DNA of 64,000 nt from Tepidimonas sediminis. Lineage in GTDB: Bacteria > Pseudomonadota > Gammaproteobacteria > Burkholderiales > Burkholderiaceae_C. Under the pieces are notes generated by a model that ran no database searches, was not told the DNA's origin, and worked only from the letters and a program-made list of their open reading frames with translations. A program made the position numbers and the translations under genes. Below, piece after piece: positions 1 through 9,298 of this stretch. The DNA is taken from the NCBI RefSeq assembly GCF_007556605.1, contig NZ_VJND01000008.1, positions 1 through 64,000 on the forward strand, written 5' to 3'. Position 1 is the first letter of the stretch. Each line of letters starts with the position of its first letter.

Positions 1-316
1 AACAGTGGCGCGCCGCACTGGCCAGCGCGCGCACGATGGCGGCCATGCCTTCGGCGACGTTGCCGCGCGCGGCCTGCGCGGTCTCGATGTTGGCATACAG
101 CGCCCGGTAGCGCCCCTGCCGGTTCAGATGCTCCATCAGCGCCAGCAGCGCCGTGGTCTTGCCGGTCTGCCGCGGGGCGTGCAGCACGAAGTAGCGCTGC
201 GCCTCGATCAGCCCCAGGATCTCCTCCAGGTCGATGCGCTCGAGCGGATCGAGCACGTAGTGCAGCTCCGGCCTGCTCGGGCCGGCGGTGTTGAACTGCT
301 TTTCAGGCCCTGTCAT
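1..316 (-). CDS. AAA-type ATP-binding protein, N-terminal part (runs off the window)
   Basis: The frame opens with ATG at 316 and stays open to the window edge, giving about 105 residues. A GGAGG-like ribosome binding site lies about nine bases upstream. Around residues 47-54 there is a Walker A loop (APRQTGKTT), placed after a short N-terminal segment with a YVLDP-type stretch. This is the arrangement of the AAA-ATPase-like proteins often annotated simply as ATP-binding protein. Substrate and role cannot be read from this fragment, and the Walker B and C-terminal parts lie outside the window. It points away from the flagellar genes and shares no operon with them. The P-loop assignment is firm; the family name is an inference. 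Confidence 0.7.
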   Translation of the reverse strand, partial: MTGPEKQFNTAGPSRPELHYVLDPLERIDLEEILGLIEAQRYFVLHAPRQTGKTTALLALMEHLNRQGRYRALYANIETAQAARGNVAEGMAAIVRALASAARHC

Positions 317-504
317 GTCCGGCGCCCTCCAGGGCGGTGGCTCGACACCTCGGAACAGAGGAAGGGCAGCGGCAGGATCATGGCAGGCGACGAGAGGACA
401 AGACCAGCGCTGCGCCGGTGCACGGTGAAGCAACGGACTGCGCTACAGTTCCAACAATACCACCGGCGGGCGGCTGTTTGCGCGATCGGCCAGGCGGGAC
501 AGGC

Positions 505-531
505 TCAAGCGGAGTGCGCGATGACCGATAA
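505..531 (+). promoter_or_regulatory. FliA (sigma-28) promoter for fliST
   Basis: TCAA at 505-508, a 15-base spacer, then ACCGATAA at 524-531. This matches the sigma-28 pattern TAAA-N15-GCCGATAA at the spacing-critical positions and at seven of eight -10 bases. It lies 37 bases before the fliS start codon, as expected for a late flagellar gene. Confidence 0.75.
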
Positions 532-568
532 CAAGGGCAGAGATCAACCGACGACACGGAGTGACGCC

Positions 569-964
569 ATGTACACGGCCCCTGCCGCCCGCACCGCCAA
601 CGCCTATCTGCGCCAAGCTGCCGCCAGCCGCGTGGCCGCCGCCAGCCCGCACGAGCTGATCGCGATGCTGTTCGACGCCATCGACGAGCAGATCGGGCTG
701 GCCTTGGCCGCGATGGAGGCGCGCCAGACCGAGCAGCGCGGACGGGCGGTGAACAAGGCAATCCGACTGCTCAACGAAGGGCTGCGCGAAGGGCTCGACC
801 TCGAGAAGGGGGGCGAGCTTGCCGAACGGCTGGATGCGCTGTACGAATACTGCAGTGCGCGTCTGGCCGAGGCGCACGCCAAGCGCGATCGCGCCATGTT
901 CGAGGAGGTGCGCCAGCACCTGCGCAGCGTGGCCGACGCCTGGAACCAGATCCGCCCCCAGTGA
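569..964 (+). CDS. fliS: Flagellin export chaperone FliS
   Basis: 131 residues, the usual FliS length. The N-terminal MYTAPA..ANAYLRQAA segment and the following SPHELIAMLFDA motif are the FliS signature. FliS is a cytoplasmic helical-bundle chaperone that binds the C-terminal disorder of flagellin and keeps it unpolymerised until export. An open frame continues upstream to near the left window edge. The ATG at 569 was chosen because the protein family starts there, a GGAG ribosome site precedes it, and the FliA-type promoter at 505-531 lies just ahead. fliT follows 28 bases downstream. No flagellin or fliD gene is present in the window. Confidence 0.93.
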   Translation: MYTAPAARTANAYLRQAAASRVAAASPHELIAMLFDAIDEQIGLALAAMEARQTEQRGRAVNKAIRLLNEGLREGLDLEKGGELAERLDALYEYCSARLAEAHAKRDRAMFEEVRQHLRSVADAWNQIRPQ

Positions 965-992
965 CCCCGGCACGAGGAAGAGGAAGCGCATC

Positions 993-1307
993 ATGAGCAA
1001 CGCCGCCGCCATCGACGTGCTGGATTACTACCGCGCCTTGGAGCAGACCAGCGAGCGCATGCTGCAGGCCGCCGAGGCCGACGACTGGGAGCGCGTGGCC
1101 GAGCTGGAGGGCGCCTGCGCGGTGCTGATCGAGCGGCTGCGCGAGGTGGGCGAGCGCGCGCCGCTGAGCCCGGCACAGCGCGCCGAGAAGCACCGCATCA
1201 TGCTGGCCATCCTGCGCCACGACGCGCGCATCCGCGAGCTGGCCGAGCCGTGGCTGGACGCCTGGGAGGCCACGCCGCCGGGCAGCCGCTCGACGCTGCT
1301 GCACTGA
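993..1307 (+). CDS. fliT: FliT-like flagellar chaperone
   Basis: 104 residues, predicted almost entirely helical, with no signal peptide or membrane segment. The pattern of an aromatic N-terminus (DYYRALEQTS), a glutamate- and arginine-rich middle and a short C-terminal helix fits FliT, the export chaperone for the filament cap protein FliD. In enteric bacteria FliT is also an anti-FlhDC factor. FliT diverges quickly in sequence, so the call rests on size, helical make-up and position directly after fliS. An AGGAAG ribosome site lies close upstream of the ATG. The gene converges on fliE, leaving only 19 bases between the two stop codons. Confidence 0.75.
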   Translation: MSNAAAIDVLDYYRALEQTSERMLQAAEADDWERVAELEGACAVLIERLREVGERAPLSPAQRAEKHRIMLAILRHDARIRELAEPWLDAWEATPPGSRSTLLH

Positions 1308-1326
1308 CGCGGCGCGCGGCTCCGGC

Positions 1327-1707
1327 CTACACCTGCATGTTCATGACGTCGGTGTAGGCCTGCATCATGCGGTTGCGCACGTGCAGTGCGGCCTGAAAGC
1401 CGATCTGGGCCTTCTGCATCGCCACCATCGTCTCTTCGAGGCTGACGCTGCGGTCGCCCATCTGCACGCGGTTCTGCAGCTCGCTGGCGCGGTTTTGCGC
1501 CGCGCTCACCTCGCGCAGGGCGTTGCGCAGCGCCTCGCCGAAGCCGGCCTGCGGCACCGCCCGCGGTGCAGCGGCGGCGGGACCAGCCGGGTTGACGGCG
1601 GCGCCGGCGGCGGCCTTGGCGGCCAGAGCCTTCTGCGCGGCGCGCAGCGCGGCGGCCTGCGCAGGGCTGAGCGCGGCGCCGGCGGTGGGCAGCAGTCGCA
1701 GGTCCAT
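1327..1707 (-). CDS. fliE: Flagellar hook-basal body complex protein FliE
   Basis: 126 residues. The C-terminal half has the conserved FliE core: FGEALRNAL, then VSLEETMVAMQKAQIGF, then VRNRMMQAYTDVMNMQV at the very end. FliE joins the MS ring (FliF) to the proximal rod and is one of the first proteins exported. The N-terminal part is Ala/Pro-rich and poorly conserved. The start at 1707 has a perfect AGGAGG five bases ahead; the frame continues upstream, but without such a site. The gene stands alone on the minus strand, divergent from fliF, as in enteric bacteria. The roughly 186-base gap to fliF should hold both promoters, but I found no convincing consensus there. Confidence 0.93.
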   Translation of the reverse strand: MDLRLLPTAGAALSPAQAAALRAAQKALAAKAAAGAAVNPAGPAAAAPRAVPQAGFGEALRNALREVSAAQNRASELQNRVQMGDRSVSLEETMVAMQKAQIGFQAALHVRNRMMQAYTDVMNMQV

Positions 1708-1893
1708 GGCGGCCTCCTGGGGGCGGAGTTGGAGGAAGATCCGCAGCCGGCCCCTGATTCGCAGCAGGGTCGGCGCGGGGCCTGGCGGCAACTGTAGCGG
1801 CACGGCCGCAGCCGGCATAAGCGCAAACAGCGCCGCCGCCGCCGGTCTGTTCGCGCTTTAGCACCGGCGGCGCCGAGGCGAATAATCGCGCCC

Positions 1894-3636
1894 ATGGCGA
1901 CCACCACCCCTGCCCTCAACGATCCGGACCTGCTGCCCGCCGAGACCGGGGCCGCGCCCGCCCCCGCCTCGCCGCTGGTGGCGGGCTGGCAGCGGCTGCC
2001 CACGGTGCGCAAGGCGATGCTGGCCGCCGGCGCGCTGGCGGTGCTGGCGCTGCTGGCCGCGGCGTTCTACACGCTCAACAAGCCCGACTATCGCGTCCTC
2101 TACGCCAATCTGTCGGACAAGGACGGCGGCGCCATCCTGGCGCAGCTGTCGCAGATGAACGTGCCCTACAAGCACGCCGAAGGCGGGCGCGCGATCCTGG
2201 TGCCGGCCGACCGCGTCAACGACGTGCGCATGAAGCTGGCAAGCCAGGGCCTGCCGAAGGGCACGGTCGCCGGCTTCGAGCTGATGGACCAGACCAAGCT
2301 CGGCATGACGCAGTTCCAGGAGCGCGTCACTTTCCAGCGCAGCCTGGAGGGGGAGTTGACGCGCACCATCCTGTCGCTGAGCTCGGTGGCCGATGCGCGC
2401 GTGCACCTGGCGCTGCCGAACCAGAACGGCTTCTTCCGCGAGCAGCAGAAGCCCTCGGCTAGCGTGGTGGTGACGCTGCACCCCGGGCGCAGCCTGGACC
2501 GCACGCAGGTGGCCGGCATCGTGCACCTGGTGGCCAGTTCCGTGCCGGAACTCGACCCCAAGGCGGTCAGCGTCATCGACCAGAACGGCACGCTGCTGTC
2601 GCAGCGGCCGGAAGGCGACGGCGGCATCGACTCGCGTCAGCTGGAGTACGTGCGTACGCTGGAGCGCACGTATCAGCAGCGCATCCTGGATCTGCTGGAG
2701 CCGGTGGTCGGCCGCGACAACGTGCGCGCCACCGTGACGGCCGACATCGACTTCTCGCAGACCGAATCGACCACCGAGCAGCACCGTCCGAACCAGGGCG
2801 GCGAGCCGGCGGCGGTGCGCAGCTCCCAGACCATCGAGGAAAACGCCCCCGGGGCGGCGGGGCCGGCCGGCGTGCCAGGCGCGGCCACCAATGTCGCGCC
2901 CGGCGCCACCACCGCGCCGATCAACGGCCCGGGCGCGCCGGTGGGCGTCGTCGGCCAGGGCGCCACGGCCGTGGGCGATGCGCGCAGCCGCCGCGAGCAG
3001 GTGGTCAACTACGAGGTCGACAAGACGGTGTCGGTGACGCGCAACGCCACCGGGACGGTGCGGCGCCTGAGCGCGGCGGTGGTCATCAACCACACCACGG
3101 TCACCGACAAGAAGGGTGGCACCAGCACCGCGCCGCTGCCGCCGGAGCAGCTGCAGCAGATCCAGGCGCTGGTGCGCGAGGCCATCGGCTTCAACGGCGA
3201 GCGCGGCGACTCGGTCAACGTCGTCAACGCGCCGTTCAACCAACCCAAGACCGAACCGGTGCAGGTGCCGTGGTACCGCGACGCGGCGGTGCTGGACACC
3301 GCGCGCAGCCTGGCCGCACCGGTGGGGCTGCTGGTGGTGGCGCTGCTGGTGTGGCTGCTGATGGTGCGCCCGGCGCTGAAGATGATGCAGCCGGCACCGG
3401 CCGCGGCCGCCGGCGGCGAAGGTGCGGCGGCCGGCGCCCTGCCCGCCCCGGGCAGCCAGCTGGAAGCGCTGGTGGCCGAGGAGGTGGAGCGCCCCGGCCT
3501 GCCGCAGCCGGTGCACAATGAGCCCACCCCCGAAGAGCGCCAACTGGAGGACGCGCGCCGGCTGGCGCGTGAAAACCCGGTGGCGGTGGCCAACATCATC
3601 AAGGGCTGGATCAGCGGCGAGGGGGTGCCGGCCTGA
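1894..3636 (+). CDS. fliF: Flagellar MS-ring protein FliF
   Basis: 580 residues, typical FliF length. Transmembrane helices sit at about residues 41-60 and 476-492 and flank the large periplasmic part with its YscJ/FliF ring-building domains. A Gly/Ala/Pro-rich loop at about 319-360 interrupts the second half, a variable region in the family. The C-terminal segment NPVAVANIIKGWI (about 561-573) is the helix that binds FliG. FliF forms the MS ring on which the motor and export gate are assembled. It heads the run fliF-fliK, with fliG starting 30 bases downstream. Confidence 0.97.
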   Translation: MATTTPALNDPDLLPAETGAAPAPASPLVAGWQRLPTVRKAMLAAGALAVLALLAAAFYTLNKPDYRVLYANLSDKDGGAILAQLSQMNVPYKHAEGGRAILVPADRVNDVRMKLASQGLPKGTVAGFELMDQTKLGMTQFQERVTFQRSLEGELTRTILSLSSVADARVHLALPNQNGFFREQQKPSASVVVTLHPGRSLDRTQVAGIVHLVASSVPELDPKAVSVIDQNGTLLSQRPEGDGGIDSRQLEYVRTLERTYQQRILDLLEPVVGRDNVRATVTADIDFSQTESTTEQHRPNQGGEPAAVRSSQTIEENAPGAAGPAGVPGAATNVAPGATTAPINGPGAPVGVVGQGATAVGDARSRREQVVNYEVDKTVSVTRNATGTVRRLSAAVVINHTTVTDKKGGTSTAPLPPEQLQQIQALVREAIGFNGERGDSVNVVNAPFNQPKTEPVQVPWYRDAAVLDTARSLAAPVGLLVVALLVWLLMVRPALKMMQPAPAAAAGGEGAAAGALPAPGSQLEALVAEEVERPGLPQPVHNEPTPEERQLEDARRLARENPVAVANIIKGWISGEGVPA

Positions 3637-3666
3637 CCGGCCCGCGGCGAGCACGGGTGAACGGCG

Positions 3667-4668
3667 ATGGCGGACAGCGACGACGGACTGCAGGACGCGG
3701 CCATCTTCCTCATGTCGCTCGGCGAGGAAGAGGCGGCCGAGGTCTTCAAGCACTTCTCGCCCAAGGAGGTGCAGCGCCTGGGCGAGACGATCGCGCGCAT
3801 GCGCGCGGTGCCGAAGGAAAAGGTCAACGCGGTCATCGACCGCTTCATCCGTGAGGCGCAGTCGCAGAGCCTGCTGGTGTCGGACACCGACAACTACGTG
3901 CGCTCGGTGCTCAAGCGCGCCCTCGGCGAGGACAAGGCGGCGCTGCTGATCGACCGCATCCTGCAGGGCGGCGACGTCTCCGGCATCGAGAGCCTGAAGT
4001 GGATGGACCCGCTGTCGGTGGCCGAGCTGCTGCGCAACGAGCACCCGCAGATCCTGGCCGCCATCCTGGTGCATCTGGACCAGGATCATGCGGCCAACAT
4101 CCTGAAGCACTTCACCGAGCGCACGCGCAACGAGGTGATGCTGCGCATCGCCACGCTGGAGGGCATCCAGCCCACGGCGCTGAAGGACCTCAACGAGGCG
4201 CTCTATCAGGTGCTGGCCGGCGGCGACAAGATCCGCAAGAGCTCGCTGGGCGGCGTCAAGACCGCCGCCGAGATCATCAACCTGCTGGGCACGAGCCTGG
4301 AGGCCAGCGTCATCGACGCCATCCGCGAGCAGGATCCGGACCTGGCGCAGAAGATCATGGACAAGATGTTCACCTTCGAGGACCTGCTCAAGCTGGACAA
4401 CAAGGCGCTGCAGATGGTGCTGAAGGAGGTGTCGTCGGACCAGCTGGTGGTGGCGCTCAAGGGCGCCTCGCAGGAGCTGCGCGAGAAGATCCTGTCCAAC
4501 ATGTCCAGCCGCGCCGCCGAGGCGCTGAAGGAGGATCTGGAGTCGCGCGGGCCGGTGCGCCTGTCGGAGGTGGAGGCGCAGCAGAAGGAGATCCTGAAGA
4601 TCGTGCGCCGGCTGGCCGACGAGGGTCAGATCGTGCTGGGCGGAGGCGGCGAGGATGCGTTCGTCTAA
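3667..4668 (+). CDS. fliG: Flagellar motor switch protein FliG
   Basis: 333 residues, full length. The N-terminal domain binds FliF, the EHPQ motif is at 125-128 in the middle domain, a GG linker (GGDVSG) lies near 101-106, and the C-terminal domain carries the charged helix that works against MotA. FliG converts stator force into rotation and switches direction together with FliM and FliN. Its 3' end overlaps fliH by 14 bases, which suggests translational coupling. Confidence 0.97.
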   Translation: MADSDDGLQDAAIFLMSLGEEEAAEVFKHFSPKEVQRLGETIARMRAVPKEKVNAVIDRFIREAQSQSLLVSDTDNYVRSVLKRALGEDKAALLIDRILQGGDVSGIESLKWMDPLSVAELLRNEHPQILAAILVHLDQDHAANILKHFTERTRNEVMLRIATLEGIQPTALKDLNEALYQVLAGGDKIRKSSLGGVKTAAEIINLLGTSLEASVIDAIREQDPDLAQKIMDKMFTFEDLLKLDNKALQMVLKEVSSDQLVVALKGASQELREKILSNMSSRAAEALKEDLESRGPVRLSEVEAQQKEILKIVRRLADEGQIVLGGGGEDAFV

Positions 4669-5383
4669 CCGCGCCCACCCCTACCAGCGCTTCATCCCGC
4701 GCGAGGAGGTGCAGGCCGTGCAGGCCTGGACCTTCGCCCCGGTGGACGAGGCCACCCTGGCCGCGCAGCGCGCCGAGGCCGAGGCGCGCGAGCGCGCGGC
4801 GCGGGCCGCCACCGAGCAGCAGCTGCAGGAGGCGCAGGCGCGCGGCTACACCGAGGGCTTCGAGCAGGGGCGCCAGACCGGCGCGCAGGAGATGCGCGAG
4901 GCGCTGGAGGCGCCGCTGCGCGAACAGGCCGCCGAGCAGGCGCGCCGGCTGGCCGCCGTGCTGGCCAGCGCCGAGGCCGAACTGGAAAGCCTGCGCGCGC
5001 GGGTGGCCGACGAGCTGCTGGCGCTGGCCTGCGACCTGGCGCGTCAGGTGGTGCGCCGCGAGCTGGCGCAGCCGCTGGAGCCGCTGCGCGCGGCGGTGAC
5101 CGAGGCGCTGGGCGAACTGGGCGAAGAGGCCCAGCCGGCGACGCTGCGCCTGCACCCGGACGACCTGGCGCTGTTGCAGCCGGTGCTGGATGAGCTGCTG
5201 GCCGGGCGGCGCGTGCAGCCGGTGGCGGACGAACGCCTGAGCCGCGGCGGCTGCGTGCTGGAGTCGCCGCTCGGGGTGGTGGATGCGACGATCGAGCGGC
5301 GCTGGGCACGCGCGCTGGCGACGCTGGGCCGCAGCGAGCCCTGGCAGCCGGCCGCCGCGGGGCAGGAGACTGGCGATGGCTGA
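4655..5383 (+). CDS. fliH: Flagellar assembly protein FliH
   Basis: 242 residues. It begins with an aromatic-containing N-terminus ([18 protein letters not shown]) of the kind that contacts the export gate, followed by a long Ala/Glu/Arg/Gln coiled-coil region with [13 protein letters not shown] at about 65-77 (the G-x3-G pattern of FliH). A C-terminal domain (from about 130) binds FliI. FliH holds the export ATPase FliI in a 2:1 complex and regulates its activity. The start overlaps fliG and the end overlaps fliI by 8 bases. Confidence 0.93.
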   Translation: MRSSNRAHPYQRFIPREEVQAVQAWTFAPVDEATLAAQRAEAEARERAARAATEQQLQEAQARGYTEGFEQGRQTGAQEMREALEAPLREQAAEQARRLAAVLASAEAELESLRARVADELLALACDLARQVVRRELAQPLEPLRAAVTEALGELGEEAQPATLRLHPDDLALLQPVLDELLAGRRVQPVADERLSRGGCVLESPLGVVDATIERRWARALATLGRSEPWQPAAAGQETGDG

Positions 5384-6833
5384 GGCCCGAGCCGGCACCG
5401 ACCGCTGGCTGCACTTCCTGCAGGCGGCGCGTGCGCTGACGCAGCGGCCGCTGCCGCTTGATCGCGGCGGGCGTCTGACGCGCATGGCCGGCCTGGTGCT
5501 GGAGGCGCGCGGCCTGGACGTGCCGGTCGGCAGTCAGTGCCTGATCACCCCGCATCCGGACGCGCTGGCGCACGACGGCGGCGAACCGGTGCTGGCGGAG
5601 GTGGTGGGCTTTGCCGGCGAACGCGCCTTCCTGATGCCGGCCAGCCACACCGGCGGGTTGGCGCCGGGGGCGATCGTGCGGCCGCTGCCGCCCTACCGGC
5701 CGGCGCTGCGCTGGGGGGCCGAGGACGCGGCGCTGGCCGCCCCACCCGACGACCGCGGTGTGCTGCGCCTGCCGCTGGGCGAGGGGTTGCTCGGCCGCGT
5801 GGTGGACGCCTACGGCGCGCCGCTGGATGGCCTGGGGCCGCTGCACGCCGTGCAGGCCGAACCGATGCAGCCGCGGCCGATCAACGCGATGCACCGCGCC
5901 CCGATCCGCCAGCCGCTGGACACCGGCGTGCGCGCGATCAACGCGTTGCTGACCGTCGGGCGCGGCCAGCGCCTGGGGCTGTTCGCCGGCTCCGGCGTGG
6001 GAAAAAGCGTGCTGCTGGGCATGATGGCGCGCTTCACCGCCGCCGAGGTCATCGTCGTCGGCCTCATCGGCGAGCGCGGCCGCGAGGTCAAGGAGTTCAT
6101 CGAGGACATCCTGGCCGAGCGCGACCGCAGCCGTGCGGTCGTGGTGGCCGCCCCGGCGGATGCGCCGCCGCTGATGCGCCTGCAGGGCGCGCACTACGCC
6201 ACCGCGATCGCCGAGCACTTCCGCGACCAGGGCCGCCACGTGCTGCTGCTGATGGACTCGCTGACGCGCTACGCGATGGCGCAGCGCGAGATCGCGCTGG
6301 CCATCGGCGAGCCGCCCGCCACCAAGGGCTACCCGCCCAGCGCGTTCGCGCGCCTGCCGCAGCTGGTGGAGCGCTCCGGCAACGGGCCGGACGGCGGCGG
6401 CTCGATCACCGCGTTCTACACCGTGTTGTCCGAAGGCGACGACCAGCAGGACCCGATCGCCGACGCGGCGCGCGCGATCCTGGACGGCCACATCGTGCTG
6501 TCGCGCGCGCTGGCCGACGGCGGCCTGTACCCGGCCATCGACATCGAGGCTTCGGCCTCGCGCGTCATGCACAACGTCGTCAGCGCCGAGCACTGGGCGC
6601 TGGCGCGGCGCTTCCGCCAGCTGTGGTCACGCTACCAGAAGAGCCGCGACCTGATCCAGCTCGGCGCCTACGTGCCCGGCAGCGACCCCGACACCGATCT
6701 GGCGATCCAGCTGCACCCCGGCATGGTGGCGCTGCTGCAGCAGGACATGCGCGAGGGCGCGCCGTTCGAGGCCAGCGTGCAGCGGCTGGCCGAGCTGCTG
6801 GGCGGCGCCGGCAGCGCAGGAGGCCGCGCATGA
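5376..6833 (+). CDS. fliI: Flagellum-specific ATPase FliI
   Basis: 485 residues. This is the ATPase of the flagellar type III export apparatus, related to the F1 beta subunit. The Walker A loop AGSGVGKS is at 204-211 and is followed by [14 protein letters not shown]. The conserved [10 protein letters not shown] and [10 protein letters not shown] stretches follow. I chose the start at 5376, overlapping the fliH stop, because [11 protein letters not shown] is the expected beginning; the frame continues further upstream inside fliH but does not look like FliI. An ATGA overlap couples it to fliJ. Confidence 0.96.
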   Translation: MAEARAGTDRWLHFLQAARALTQRPLPLDRGGRLTRMAGLVLEARGLDVPVGSQCLITPHPDALAHDGGEPVLAEVVGFAGERAFLMPASHTGGLAPGAIVRPLPPYRPALRWGAEDAALAAPPDDRGVLRLPLGEGLLGRVVDAYGAPLDGLGPLHAVQAEPMQPRPINAMHRAPIRQPLDTGVRAINALLTVGRGQRLGLFAGSGVGKSVLLGMMARFTAAEVIVVGLIGERGREVKEFIEDILAERDRSRAVVVAAPADAPPLMRLQGAHYATAIAEHFRDQGRHVLLLMDSLTRYAMAQREIALAIGEPPATKGYPPSAFARLPQLVERSGNGPDGGGSITAFYTVLSEGDDQQDPIADAARAILDGHIVLSRALADGGLYPAIDIEASASRVMHNVVSAEHWALARRFRQLWSRYQKSRDLIQLGAYVPGSDPDTDLAIQLHPGMVALLQQDMREGAPFEASVQRLAELLGGAGSAGGRA

Positions 6834-7282
6834 AACGCCCCGCCGACCTCGGCGCGCTGCTGGAGCTGCGTCAGCGCCAGCGCGATGATGCGCTCAAGGC
6901 GCTGGCCCAGGCCCGACGCGAGCGCCAGCTGGCCGAGCAGCAGCTGCAGCAGCTCGACACCTACGCGCGCGAAGCCGAGGCGCGCTGGACCGAGCGCGCG
7001 CGCGCCGGCGTCAGCCCCACCCTGCTGGCCACGCACCGCCACTTCATGGCGCGGCTGGAGCACGCCACCCAGCTGCAGCAGCAGACGCTGGCGCAGCAGG
7101 CGCAGCGCATCGCCCGCTGCGAGGCACAGCTGCTCGAGGCCGAGCGGGCGCTGGCCACGCTGCGCCGGCTGCAGGAGCGTCGCCAGCAGCAGTGGCAGCA
7201 GCACCTGGCGCGCCAGGAACAGAAGGCCAACGACGAGATGGCGCTGCAGCAGCACCGCCGCGTGCATCACCCCACCACGTGA
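6830..7282 (+). CDS. fliJ: Flagellar export protein FliJ
   Basis: 150 residues, almost wholly Gln/Arg/Leu/Ala coiled coil. FliJ forms the stalk in the centre of the FliI hexamer, contacts FlhA, and recycles chaperones. The sequence [21 protein letters not shown] and the repeated QQ-rich heptads fit the family. FliJ is poorly conserved, so position between fliI and fliK and the length carry much of the call. The ATG overlaps the fliI stop codon (ATGA). Confidence 0.9.
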   Translation: MKRPADLGALLELRQRQRDDALKALAQARRERQLAEQQLQQLDTYAREAEARWTERARAGVSPTLLATHRHFMARLEHATQLQQQTLAQQAQRIARCEAQLLEAERALATLRRLQERRQQQWQQHLARQEQKANDEMALQQHRRVHHPTT

Positions 7283-7295
7283 AGGAGGACGCCCG

Positions 7296-8537
7296 ATGAG
7301 CACCGTCCACGCATCCGCCGCCCCGGCGCACGCCGCCGCCCAGGGCCACCCCGCGCGCTCGCCGGCCACGGCGGCCGCCGCGGCGCCGGACGACCTGTTC
7401 GCCCAGCTGCTCGCCGGGCTGCAGGCCGACGGCGAGCCGACCGCGGCCGTGACGACGCAGGAGCCGGCCACCGACGACGCGGCCACCCCGGAGGATCTCC
7501 CTCCGCGCGGGGATCCCGCCGCCGAGCCACCTCCTCTGCTGGCGCTGCTCGGGGTCGTCGCCGGCTCGCCTGCACCGGCGGCCCCCGACGGCAACGGGGC
7601 ATCCGCCGATCCGGCGGGCCCGGGAGAAGGATCTGGAGCACCCCTTAGCACGGCGGCCACTGCGAACGAGGACGGCGCCGGCCGGGCGCTCTCCCCTGCG
7701 GCCGATGCCGTTCAGGCCAATGACGGCGGTGTGGGCCGGGGCGAGGCGACGGCGCCCAGCCCGCGCGCCAAGGCCCGCGACAAGAGCGCCGCCCGCCCCG
7801 GCGGCACCGGATCGGCCGCCGCGGCCCTGCAGGCGCCGCGCAGCGAGGCGGCCTGGGCCGCGCTGCAGGAAGCGGCCGGCCATGCCGGCCAAGCGCATGG
7901 GCTGCGCGCGCTGGCCAGCGCCGCGCCGGCCGACACCTCCGCCGTGAACCCGGCGCCGGCCGCCCAGGGCGGTGCCACGCCGACGGTGGCAACGGACGCC
8001 GGCAGCGGCCAGCCCTCCTCCGGCGGGCAGGCGGGTCAGGCTGCCCTGCCCGCCAACGCCAGCTCCGAGCCCGCGGCCGCGGCGGCGGAAGCGGCCTTGG
8101 AGGCGGCCTTCGGCCAGCAGCTGCAGGAGGCCCTTCAGCAGACGCTGGACGGCTTGGGCGCCCAAGTGGCGCTGTGGCAGGCCGGACGCCAGCAGCGCGC
8201 CAGCCTCACCTTCGAGGACGGCTGGGACGAGCCGCTGGCGGTCGACCTCAACGTCGAGCAGGGGGTGGCACACCTGAGCTTCCGCACCGACGATGCCACG
8301 GCGCGCCAGCTGATCCAGACGCAGGCGCCGCAGGCGCTGGCCGAGGCGCTGGCGCGCGCCGGGCTCGCGCTCGGGCAGGTCGACGTCGGCGCGCGCGGCC
8401 AACAGGGCGATGCCCCCGCCGAGCCGCCGCGGCGCGCGCTGCGACTGGCCGCAGGCGTGGGGGCCGGCGTCGGCGGGGCCGCCGCGTCCAGGGCCGGGCA
8501 GCCCGCCGCCCGCGGGGTGCTGGATCTGTACGCCTGA
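7296..8537 (+). CDS. fliK: Flagellar hook-length control protein FliK
   Basis: 413 residues. About the first 260 are Ala/Pro/Gly/Thr-rich and look disordered, as expected of the exported molecular ruler. The C-terminal hook-length domain (about 265-350) contains LTFEDGWDEPLAVDLNVEQG and a VAHLSFRTDD stretch, the family pattern of a protein that changes export specificity from hook to filament. A strong GGAGG site stands ahead of the ATG at 7296. The frame can be read further upstream, but there it lies across fliJ and is not FliK-like. A 184-base gap follows before fliL. Confidence 0.92.
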   Translation: MSTVHASAAPAHAAAQGHPARSPATAAAAAPDDLFAQLLAGLQADGEPTAAVTTQEPATDDAATPEDLPPRGDPAAEPPPLLALLGVVAGSPAPAAPDGNGASADPAGPGEGSGAPLSTAATANEDGAGRALSPAADAVQANDGGVGRGEATAPSPRAKARDKSAARPGGTGSAAAALQAPRSEAAWAALQEAAGHAGQAHGLRALASAAPADTSAVNPAPAAQGGATPTVATDAGSGQPSSGGQAGQAALPANASSEPAAAAAEAALEAAFGQQLQEALQQTLDGLGAQVALWQAGRQQRASLTFEDGWDEPLAVDLNVEQGVAHLSFRTDDATARQLIQTQAPQALAEALARAGLALGQVDVGARGQQGDAPAEPPRRALRLAAGVGAGVGGAAASRAGQPAARGVLDLYA

Positions 8538-8721
8538 GGCCGTCGACACCGCGAAATGGGCCGCCGGCGCACGGCATTTCCGGCTCATGGGGGCAGCCCG
8601 GGCCGTGCAGAATGGCGCCGCAGGTTCGCCCAGCCTGCGCGCCGTGCCACAATAGGCCGGCCGCGACCGCCATCCGGAGCCGGCGCGGCGTGCATGGGCA
8701 ACCACGAGGTGACTGCAGACC
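8538..8721 (+). promoter_or_regulatory. fliK-fliL spacer, weak promoter candidate
   Basis: 184 bases without a convincing gene, the only sizeable gap in the fliF-fliR run. A weak sigma-70-like pair can be drawn: TTCGCC, 17 bases, then CACAAT near 8647-8652. There is no FliA or sigma-54 consensus. fliL-fliR may therefore have their own promoter, but the match is poor. Confidence 0.25.
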
Positions 8722-9258
8722 ATGGCCAAAGCCGAAGCCCCCGCCGCCGGCGCCGAGCCGGCACCGCCGAAGAGCAAGAAGCTGCTCATCATCATCCTTG
8801 CGCTGGTCGTGCTGCTGGCCGCCGGCGGCGCGGCCGCCTTCTTCCTGTTGATGGGCAAGTCGCACGAGGACGAGGACGGCGAGGCAGCGCCCGCCAAGGC
8901 CGAGAAGGCCAAGCCGAAGAAGAAGGAGGCTGCCACGCCCCCGACCTTCATGCCGCTGGAGGCCGTGGTGGTCAACCTGGCCGACCCCGGCTCGACGCGC
9001 TACGCGCAGGTCGGCATCACGCTGCAGGTGGAGGACGCCAAGACCGCCGACGAGGTCAAGAAGTTCATGCCGGCGATCCGCAACGGCATCCTGATGGCCA
9101 TCTCGCGCCGCACCGCCGAGGAGCTGCTCAGCGCGGAGGGCAAGGAAAAGCTCGCCGCCGAGATCCTGGATCTGGTGCAGAAGACCGCCGGCATGGAGCC
9201 CTACAAGGGCTACAGCCCGGTGGAAGCGGTGCTGTTCTCCAGCATCATCGTGCAGTGA
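8722..9258 (+). CDS. fliL: Flagellar basal body-associated protein FliL
   Basis: 178 residues. A short basic N-terminus (SKK) is followed by one transmembrane helix at about 19-45, a charged Glu/Lys linker, then the periplasmic FliL domain (TFMPLEAVVVNLADPGSTRY and VQKTAGMEPYKGYSPVEAVLFSSIIVQ at the end). FliL surrounds the stator units and increases their torque or stability. It begins the second flagellar run (fliL-fliR). Confidence 0.95.
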   Translation: MAKAEAPAAGAEPAPPKSKKLLIIILALVVLLAAGGAAAFFLLMGKSHEDEDGEAAPAKAEKAKPKKKEAATPPTFMPLEAVVVNLADPGSTRYAQVGITLQVEDAKTADEVKKFMPAIRNGILMAISRRTAEELLSAEGKEKLAAEILDLVQKTAGMEPYKGYSPVEAVLFSSIIVQ

Positions 9259-9298
9259 AGCCGCGCGGCGGGCCGGCGCCAACCGACGGGACGACACC

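Noticed and set aside
1708-1893. Promoters in the fliE-fliF spacer
   Set aside because: Promoters must exist there, but no sigma-28, sigma-54 or good sigma-70 pattern could be assigned; a GCCGCCGGT/ACCGGCGGC pair is probably composition-driven.
1858-4110. A 750-codon minus-strand open frame over fliF and fliG
   Set aside because: It is antisense to two certain flagellar genes, has the His/Arg-rich composition of a shadow frame and no recognisable domain.
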